A stretch of DNA of 64,000 nt, taken from Nelumbo lutea (Eukaryota > Streptophyta > Magnoliopsida > Proteales > Nelumbonaceae). The DNA is taken from positions 65,150,727 through 65,214,726 of the forward strand of contig JAKGHH010000007.1 of NCBI GenBank assembly GCA_022828595.1. Reading direction: 5' to 3'. Under the pieces are notes generated by a model, which did no database searches, was not told where the DNA came from, and worked only from the letters and a program-made list of their open reading frames with translations. Below are positions 57,490-64,000 of this stretch, piece by piece (within the stretch, counting starts at the first letter, position 1; each line of letters opens with the position of its first letter). The position numbers and the translations under genes are program-made.

Positions 57490-58706
57490 GCTTCTATGTC
57501 CTGGTGTATTGACTCTGGGGCTTCAACTCATGCGTGTAATTCAATTCAGGGGTTCAAGGTAAGTAGAAGGCTGAATGAAGGCGAAGTGATGCTCTACTTA
57601 GGGACTTCTGCAAGTGTTTCAGCTATGGTGATAGGAACCGTAGAGTTATTTTTTAGAGAATGATCTATTGTACTTAAAGATTGTCTTTTTGTACAAAATT
57701 TAAGAAGAAATTTGATTTTTGTCTCAAAACTGTGTGCGGATGGAGATTCTATCTTTTTCATTAATACAATTACTATTAAAAGAAACAATTGATTCATCGC
57801 ATACAGGGAATTGGAGAATGGTCTCTATGTTCTACATCCTTCTCTAGAAACTAACAAAACCGAAACTATGTTGGCTGGTATCCCCAAGAAAAGAGTACGT
57901 GATACAGTTAATCCAATGTGCCTGTGGCATTGTTGACTTGGCCATATCGGTATTGAACGAATCACAAGACTAGTAAAGGATGGTCCTTTGGATTTTCTAA
58001 ACTGTAGAAGATCTTCCCACTTGTGATCCTTGCCTTCAGGGTAAGATAACAAAGAGGCCATTTAACAGTAAGCTTGAAAGATGTACAGGCACACTTGACC
58101 TTATACATACTGATGTATGTGGTCCCCTGAGTGTTAGGACTCGTAACCAACACGTGCATTTCATTGCATTTACCGATGACTATTCTCGGTATGGTTACGT
58201 GTACCTAATGAGACATAAGTCTGAATTCTTTGAAAAGTTCAAATATTTCAGACAAGAGGTTAAGAAACAGTTAGGGAGAGAAATTAAGCCCCTTCGATCA
58301 GATCGAGGCGGCGAATATCTCTCTGATGAATTTAGGGACCAATTAAAGGTAAACGGGATAGTATCACAGTTGGCTCCTCCTACTACACCACAACTTAACG
58401 GTGTTTCAGAGAGGAGGAAAATGACCCTATTAGATATGGTCAGGTCACTTCTCATCCATTCAGAGTTACCCACATCTTTTTGGGGATACACATTAGAGAC
58501 TGCGATATACGTGCTGAACCAGGTTCCAACCAAATCGGTTCCTAAGACTCCCTATGAGCTTTGGACCAGAAAGAAACCAAGTGTATGACACTTGAAGATT
58601 TGGGGTTGTCTGGTTCACGTTAAAAGAATGAATCCGGACAAATTGGAATCCAAGACCAGTCATTGCCTATTTGTAGGCTACCTAAAGGGCTCAGTGGGCT
58701 ACCTAT
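57490..58706 (+). pseudogene. Copia protease and integrase (second copy)
   Basis: The protease active site DSGASTHACNS (about 57509) is intact. Stops occur at 57661, 57790 and 57934. The integrase core is open from 58154 to 58588, with [18 protein letters not shown], the intact [12 protein letters not shown] and NGVSERRK; a TGA follows at 58586. The catalytic acidic residues are preserved in this stretch, the best integrase in the window. Confidence 0.87.
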
Positions 58707-60257
58707 TGATGAGACCAAAAGGAACCCTATTTTTATCCCCTAATATTCACTCTTTTACATTTATTTATCACTTAAATGCACTCATCACTCTTGTATTTCG
58801 ATTCAGGGCAATAAAAAAGGCAATTGGAAGGAAACAAGCCAATTCGGGTGATTTTGGACAGTTTTGGCGATAGTCAGTGATCTGGGCCTAACTCACTATT
58901 TTGGACTCTGAATTGGGCAATTCAAGAAGCATTAGAAAGAAAAAAGAAAGGCCCACAACTTTCTTATTTTGGGTTTTGACTGATTCAGTTTGAATCGAGT
59001 ATGAAACCGGGCCCAAAGTGGGAGCAAGTTCGTAGCCAGGCCCATTTAATAGCTGAAGCCCAACTCGTAGAAGAACCCGGAAGCAGCCCAAGTAGCAGAG
59101 AAGCCCAACTCGGATGCAAGAGTTTAGAGTCCTAATTCGAATGTAATCTCCCAAGAGGGAGAGAGTCTTATTAGATCTAAACTTTGAACGTAATCCTATA
59201 AGGATAAGAAGGTTGGGGATTAGATAAGAGATAGGATAGGATTAGTTCAAAGAAGATCAAGACTCTCTAACGATAAGATGATCTCCGAGAAGGAGTTGGA
59301 AAACAGCCCTCTCCTTTGGCTATATAAAGAGGGAGGCGAACCAGCTCTAGCATCACTCACTCCAAGATCCAAGAGATCATCAAGAAGACCAAGAAGCTCA
59401 AGGCAGTTCGGCTATGGAGAAGAAAAGCATGGAGATTGCGCAGATCATGAGCAGCTAAGCTTCTTTTTCTAGTTCAACGGGGGAGGTTCGATTGTGTCAT
59501 TGTGAGGTTCTGTAGTTACTTTATTTTCTTGCTCTCTAATTCAAGTATTCATTGATTCTTGTGCATATTTTTATTGGATGTTGATGTTAATTAGTTTGAC
59601 AAACTGAACTAATGTCGATCTTCCTACTGCCATCCATGATTTCAGTGATCCGTAATTGTCACGAATAATGGTGCAAGTAGCCATTAGGTTGATTTTTTTT
59701 TGGGTCAATTGTTCGTGATAGCCTTTGACCAATGTTTTAACATGGTTTAACCTAAAGGAATCGATGGAACGAGATTCAGTAATTGCAACTATCTCAATTA
59801 TTGTTATTTGGGTTTAACTCTTTTCACAAATCTTAATGCTATCACTGCTTAGTATGGACGCTATCGTACCCAGTTGAGTGGTGATAAGTGTTGATTGAAT
59901 GCTGGGTTTGGTCAACTGAATTAGGAAAACACAAGGTTTATTTTGGCTATCCTAATAAATCTAAGGTTAAATGCTTGAATTGCAAGAATGTTGAAATGTA
60001 CCTAGGATCGATGGCCAATCGATTCAATCCGAACCCTTGAACCAGAATTCGGTAAGACTGATTTTCTCTTGTTTAAGTTGCTATTTATTTTCTTTTCTTT
60101 TAATTTCAGTATTTAAATTCTCTCACTCAATTACATTACCCATTCGGCTAAGAGATTATTGATTTGCTCCCTGTGGGATTCGACCTAGTACCACTTTTAC
60201 TACAAATGTTTTATTGTGGGACTAGTATTAATTTTGATGGCTTCGACAAACCCGTCA
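58707..60257 (+). repeat. 5' LTR of Athila copy C (1551 bp)
   Basis: TGATGAGACC... to ...CAAACCCGTCA. It equals the reconstructed length of the shared LTR at 10684-19651. Confidence 0.92.
59321..59328 (+). promoter_or_regulatory. TATA box of the Athila LTR promoter
   Basis: TATATAAA followed by a purine-rich segment. The same box is conserved on the minus strand at 4921-4930 and about 19040-19048 in the other LTRs. Confidence 0.7.
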
Positions 60258-60263
60258 AAATTT

Positions 60264-60281
60264 TGGCACCGTTGCCGGGGA
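60264..60281 (+). other. Primer binding site of Athila copy C (tRNA-Asp type)
   Basis: TGGCACCGTTGCCGGGGA, six bases after the LTR, matches the complement of the plant tRNA-Asp 3' end at all but one position. Confidence 0.87.
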
Positions 60282-60330
60282 GCAACGTTAATTTCTTAGC
60301 TATTACCTTCTTTTGTTAATCTTCTTGTTT

Positions 60331-61932
60331 ATGACTCGTGCTTCTCAACGAGGTGACTTTCTGTACAACCCCGAAATTGAGAGGACCATCCATCGTTTAA
60401 GGAAGGAGGCGAAGCAAAGAAAGGATCGTTCACCTAAAATGGTGAACTCAGATATCGATCTACCCACTTGTGATTTTCCCATATTCGAAGAAGTAGAAAG
60501 AATGACTGACAGAGAGAGGATATTAAGGGAGTTGGCTGCACCAATTATGAACCAATTGCCCTTATGCATCATGTATCCCACTCTTGAGGTAGCCTTTGAA
60601 CTCATATATGGTTTGATTCAATTATTACCTCTGTTTCATGGTTTCTCAGGTGATGACCCTCACAAACATCTAAAGGAATTTCATGTCGTCTGTTCAAGCA
60701 TGAAACCCCATAGTATGACCGAGAACCAGGTAAAACTCATAGCCTTTCCATTTACTTTAAGAGATAAAGCAAATGATTGGTTGTATATTCTCCCTCCCGG
60801 TTCTGTACGCACATGGGATGAAATGAATAGGATATTTTTAGATAAATATTTTCCTGCATCCTGGGCTGCGAATATAAGAAAAGAAATATGTGGAGTTCGA
60901 CAGTTTGGTGGTGAGACATTATATGAATATTGGGAAAGGTTTAAGCAACTTGTTGCTAGTTGTCCCCACCACCAAATTCCTGAACAATTGTTAATCCAAT
61001 ACTTCTATGAAGGGCTTCAGCCCATGGATAGAAGTATGGTCGATGCAGCCAGTGGAGGAGCTCTAGTGAACAAGACACCTGAAGCGGCCAAGGAATTAAT
61101 CTCCAATATGGCCGAAAATTCTCAGCAATTCGGTACAAGGACAGAAGGTACCATTAGAAGTGTTAACGAGGTAAGCCATGCAAATTTAGAAAACCAGATT
61201 TCTGATTTAACTGCTTTGGTTAAGCAGCTCGTAGCAGGACAGTTACAAACTGCCAGGGTGTGTGGTATCTGTTCGATCCCTGGACATCCTACGAACATGT
61301 GTCCATCATTACAAGATGGCCAGATGCAGGAAGTCAATGCCGTGGGAGGATTCCCAGGCAAGCCCCAACAAAAGTATGATCCTTACTTCAATCATTACAA
61401 TCTGGGGTGGAGAGATCATCCAAACTTAAGCTACGGGACCCAAGGAGGACAGCAGAAATATCAGCCCCAATTTTTCAATCGACAGCCCCAATTTTCAACA
61501 TCCATCACAGCACAAGGCCAACCCCTGAATTCAGGTATGTCTTTGGATGATATAGTTAAGGCTCTCGCTACTAATACTCAGCAATTTCAGCAGGAAATGA
61601 GAGCTAGCATTCAGAATTTGGTGAACCAAATTAGCCAACTTGCCACTTCCATCAGCAAGTTGGAAGTGCAGAACTCTGGGAAACTACCCTCACAAACGGT
61701 AGTTAATCCGAAAGAGAATGCAAGTGCGATGGTGTTGAGAAGCGGAATAGAGTTGCAGTCCCAACCAAGTTCACCATCGAAGGCAGCCAAAGAAGAGGAA
61801 GGACAAGGGTCAAACAACAGCCCCATTGAGGTAAAATCGGACCCCCTCTCCCTAAGGTTACTAATGTTGTACCACCTTTTCCTAGCAGGTTGGCAAGTTC
61901 AAAGAAAGAGGAATATGAACAAGAAGTGTTAG
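60331..61932 (+). CDS. Athila gag (copy C)
   Basis: Start chosen at 60331 (MTRASQRGDF), the position matched by copy A's start; an in-frame ATG 18 bases upstream is possible. The capsid-like region (about residues 70-230) includes HLKEFHVVCSSMKPHSMTEN, FPFTLRDKANDWLYILPPGS, WDEMNRIFLDKYFPASW and GGETLYEYWERFKQLV. Next come FYEGLQPMDRSMVDAASGGA, a zinc knuckle C-X2-C-X4-H-X4-C (61258-61299), and a Gln/Asn-rich tail. Gag assembles the cytoplasmic particle that carries element RNA. The frame overlaps the pol frame. The pol reading takes over at the C-run 61842-61846, so the last about 30 residues here are out of phase with relatives. Confidence 0.9.
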   Translation: MTRASQRGDFLYNPEIERTIHRLRKEAKQRKDRSPKMVNSDIDLPTCDFPIFEEVERMTDRERILRELAAPIMNQLPLCIMYPTLEVAFELIYGLIQLLPLFHGFSGDDPHKHLKEFHVVCSSMKPHSMTENQVKLIAFPFTLRDKANDWLYILPPGSVRTWDEMNRIFLDKYFPASWAANIRKEICGVRQFGGETLYEYWERFKQLVASCPHHQIPEQLLIQYFYEGLQPMDRSMVDAASGGALVNKTPEAAKELISNMAENSQQFGTRTEGTIRSVNEVSHANLENQISDLTALVKQLVAGQLQTARVCGICSIPGHPTNMCPSLQDGQMQEVNAVGGFPGKPQQKYDPYFNHYNLGWRDHPNLSYGTQGGQQKYQPQFFNRQPQFSTSITAQGQPLNSGMSLDDIVKALATNTQQFQQEMRASIQNLVNQISQLATSISKLEVQNSGKLPSQTVVNPKENASAMVLRSGIELQSQPSSPSKAAKEEEGQGSNNSPIEVKSDPLSLRLLMLYHLFLAGWQVQRKRNMNKKC

Positions 61933-63980
61933 AAACCTTCAGGAAGGTGGAGATCAACATTCCCTTGCTAGATGCAATAACACAAATCCCTAAATATGTA
62001 AAATTTTTGAAAGAGTTATGCACTAACAAGAGGAGGCTGCGAATTGATGAAAAGGTAAGAGTGGGAGAGAACGTTTCAGCCATGATCAAGAGGACCCTGC
62101 CAGAAAAGCATGCTGATCCAGGTATGTTTACCCTACCCTGTGTGATTGGCAATAAACGAATCAAGCGTGCCATGCTGGACTTAGGTGCAGCTATTAATGT
62201 CATGCCATACTCGATTTACTGTGCATTGAGACTAGGTCCATTAAAAGAGACTAGAGTTGTTATTCAATTGGCTGATCATTCTAATGCATACCTAGAAGGG
62301 ATTGTTGAGGATGTATTAGTGCAAGTTAACAATTTGATCTTTCTAGCTGATTTTTACATCCTAAAGATGGAAGAAGACACAGCCATGAGTTCAGCCCCAC
62401 TTCTATTAGGTCGGCCATTCATGAAAACAGCCAAGACCAAAATAGATTTGGACGAGGGTACCCTCTCCGTCGAGTTTGACGGAGAGATTGTAAAATTTAA
62501 TATTTTTGATGCAATGAAATATCCTAGTGAGTGTCATTCGATTTGCTCTATTGATACTATCGATTCGATTGTGCAGGAAGTCTTTGGAGAGGAGGACATG
62601 GACGATGAGCTAGAGTATAAGGCACAATCGGACAGGGAGGAGGAGATCGATGCATCCTATGATACTCCAGAACCAGAACAGGAGGTAAGTACTTTTGATG
62701 TTCAATCGAAAGTTTCTCACACAAGGCTGCTGCCCTCTGTTTTGCAGGCTCCGGAGTTGGAACTAAAGACCCTACCTGATCACCTAAAATATGTCTACTT
62801 GGGCAAAAAAGAGACACTGCTTATGATCATTGCAAAAGGATTGACTGAGGAGCAAGAAGAAAGGCTCATTAAAGTCCTAAAGGACCATAAGGAGGCGATT
62901 GGCTGGACCCTAGCCGACATAAAAGGGGTCAGCCCCTCGATTTGCATGCATAGGATCCTTTTGGAAGATGATGCCAAACCGGTTAGAGAACCACAAAGGA
63001 AACTCAACCCGGTAATGAAAGAGGTAGTAATGAAAGAGGTGCTTAAACTGTTAGATGAAGGGATAATTTATCCAATTTCAGACAGCAAATGGGTAAATCC
63101 TATTCATGTTGTGCCTAAGAAAATTGGGATGACTATAGTAAAAAATAAAAATAATGAACTAATTCCCATGAGGGTACAAGGTGGCTGGCGAATGGTAATA
63201 GATTTTCGAAAGCTCAACTTGGCCACTCGAAAGGACTATTTTCCCCTACCCTTCATTGATCAGATGCTAGAGAGGCTAGCAGGTAAGGCTTTCTTCTATT
63301 TTCTCGATGGATTCTCCGGGTATTATCAGATTGTTATTGTGCAGGAGGACCAAGAGAAAACGACATTCACTTGTCCATTCAGCACCTTCGCCTACAGACG
63401 AATGCCCTTTGGTTTATGTAACGCTCCGGGCACTTTTCAAAGATGCATGATGAGCATATTTTCTTATTTTATTGAAAAATGCATTGAAGTGTTCATGGAT
63501 GATTTTACTGTTTATGGTGATTCGTTTGATGACTGCTTGAATAGTTTAAGTAAAATTCTGAATAGGTGTGTGGAAACAAATCTTGTCTTAAACTATGAAA
63601 AATGTCTTTTTATGGTGAAGGAGGGTATTGTGTTGGGACATGTAGTTTCAGCCAGAGGAATAGAAGTCGACAAGGCAAAAATTGATTTAATTGTGAGTTT
63701 ACCCTACCCTACAAATGTTAGGGAGGTTCATTCTTTTCTTGGACATGCAGGCTTTTATCGCAGGTTCATCAAAGATTTTTCAAAAATTGCCCTGCCATTG
63801 TCCAGTTTGCTGCAAAAAGATGTGCCTTTCAATTTTTATGATGAGTGCAAGGAAGCATTTAACAAGCTTAAAAATTTATTAACCACTGCACCCATCATTC
63901 AACCACCCAATTGGAACTTGCCTTTTGAGATCATGACGGATGCTAGAAATTATGCAGTCGGGGCTGTTCTAGGGCAGTGA
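61890..63980 (+). CDS. Athila protease and reverse transcriptase (copy C), ends in a premature stop
   Basis: The reading is continuous with gag in relatives but here lies in another frame; the first ATG is 61890. Protease: LDLGAAINVMP (active-site Asp at 62178) and LLGRPFMKTAKTKIDLDEG. RT: KPVREPQRKLNPVMK (about 62977), GGWRMVIDFRKLN, TFAYRRMPFGLCNAPGTFQR, catalytic VFMDDF (63489-63506), NYEKCLFMVKEGIVLGHVVS, FLGHAGFYRRFIKDFSKIA. The RNase H start (FEIMTDARNYAVGAVLGQ) is followed by TGA at 63978, where relatives have Arg (CGA), a likely C-to-T change. These enzymes convert element RNA to DNA in particles. RNase H, integrase and 3' LTR lie beyond the window. Confidence 0.9.
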   Translation: MASSKKEEYEQEVLETFRKVEINIPLLDAITQIPKYVKFLKELCTNKRRLRIDEKVRVGENVSAMIKRTLPEKHADPGMFTLPCVIGNKRIKRAMLDLGAAINVMPYSIYCALRLGPLKETRVVIQLADHSNAYLEGIVEDVLVQVNNLIFLADFYILKMEEDTAMSSAPLLLGRPFMKTAKTKIDLDEGTLSVEFDGEIVKFNIFDAMKYPSECHSICSIDTIDSIVQEVFGEEDMDDELEYKAQSDREEEIDASYDTPEPEQEVSTFDVQSKVSHTRLLPSVLQAPELELKTLPDHLKYVYLGKKETLLMIIAKGLTEEQEERLIKVLKDHKEAIGWTLADIKGVSPSICMHRILLEDDAKPVREPQRKLNPVMKEVVMKEVLKLLDEGIIYPISDSKWVNPIHVVPKKIGMTIVKNKNNELIPMRVQGGWRMVIDFRKLNLATRKDYFPLPFIDQMLERLAGKAFFYFLDGFSGYYQIVIVQEDQEKTTFTCPFSTFAYRRMPFGLCNAPGTFQRCMMSIFSYFIEKCIEVFMDDFTVYGDSFDDCLNSLSKILNRCVETNLVLNYEKCLFMVKEGIVLGHVVSARGIEVDKAKIDLIVSLPYPTNVREVHSFLGHAGFYRRFIKDFSKIALPLSSLLQKDVPFNFYDECKEAFNKLKNLLTTAPIIQPPNWNLPFEIMTDARNYAVGAVLGQ

Positions 63981-64000
63981 ATAAATGGGAAGAGCCATGT

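Larger units (their letters stand above)
57044..58706 (+). mobile_element. Second Copia copy (gag to integrase), cut by Athila copy C
   Basis: Begins mid-gag at the fusion point and ends in the integrase C-terminal region (VGYLKGSVGYL) at 58706. The target of the Athila insertion is CCTAT (58702-58706). Its other half lies beyond the window. Confidence 0.88.
58707..64000 (+). mobile_element. Athila-type Gypsy copy C, plus strand, runs off the window
   Basis: LTR 58707-60257, tRNA-Asp-type primer site 60264-60281, gag from 60331, protease, RT and the start of RNase H up to the window end. It is inserted in a Copia integrase gene. It has the RT that copies A and B lack. Damage seen: one frameshift (near 61842) and one TGA (63978). 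Confidence 0.92.

Noticed and set aside
60956..61138. Minus-strand frames across Athila gag
   Set aside because: Shadows of the plus-strand gag; no start context or domain.
49019..64000. Endogenous pararetrovirus or other integrated virus
   Set aside because: The domain order (protease-integrase-RT in Copia, protease-RT in Athila), the LTRs, primer sites and target duplications are those of retrotransposons. No coat or movement protein is seen.

Overview
This is a window of angiosperm nuclear DNA dominated by nested transposable elements. The evidence is spliceosomal GT-AG introns, plant-type Ty1/copia and Athila-type Ty3/gypsy retrotransposons, hAT and Tourist-like DNA transposons, an L1-like LINE, and a phytochrome-interacting (PIF4/PIF5-type) bHLH gene. 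The species cannot be named from the sequence. No CRISPR array, operon, rRNA or tRNA gene was seen.

Layout. (1) 1-1246 is the 5' end of a minus-strand Copia element running off the window. (2) 1247-3012 is non-coding, with a TACCC-rich minisatellite and a TATA box. (3) 3013-24112 is a retrotransposon nest. A Copia fragment is interrupted by an Athila complex on the minus strand: two gag-protease-only copies, A and B, share one LTR. This complex was itself hit three times by one Copia family: solo LTRs at 7933-9840 and 19679-21606, and a two-LTR copy at 11251-18662, each with a 5-bp target duplication. (4) 24188-25186, minus strand, holds decayed gene pieces: the last exon of a long-chain acyl-CoA synthetase lying directly behind three exons of a WRINKLED-like AP2 factor. 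(5) 26494-30264 is a decayed hAT transposon on the minus strand. (6) 30265-36600 is the single recognisable host gene, a PIF4/PIF5-like bHLH factor on the plus strand, with eight coding exons and a 5' UTR intron. All splice sites are canonical, but there is a TAG at codon 3 and a one-base frameshift in exon 2. (7) Its 3' flank carries a Tourist-like MITE (37073-37349, TAA duplication) and a hAT MITE (37991-38514, 8-bp duplication). (8) 39236-47676 holds LINE remains; one LINE is split by a minus-strand Copia (41463-47316, AAATC duplication). (9) 47677-49018 is non-coding, with three units of about 168 bp. (10) 49019-58706 holds two head-to-tail Copia copies fused inside an LTR. (11) 58707-64000 is a plus-strand Athila copy (LTR, tRNA-Asp-type primer site, gag, protease, reverse transcriptase), the best preserved element.

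The Copia family has LTRs of about 1.9 kb (TG...CA ends) and an initiator-Met primer site. It appears at least eight times, mostly as solo LTRs or copies with LTR-to-internal deletion junctions. The Athila LTR is 1551 bp in the plus-strand copy, and also 1551 bp in the shared LTR once the Copia insert and one duplicated target site are removed. Almost all transposon reading frames are broken by C-to-T stop codons (CAG to TAG, CGA to TGA, TGG to TAG) and small indels. I see no convincing new biological system. The observations most worth checking are the AP2-LACS composite pseudogene, the two lesions in the otherwise intact PIF gene, and the gag-protease-only Athila subfamily.
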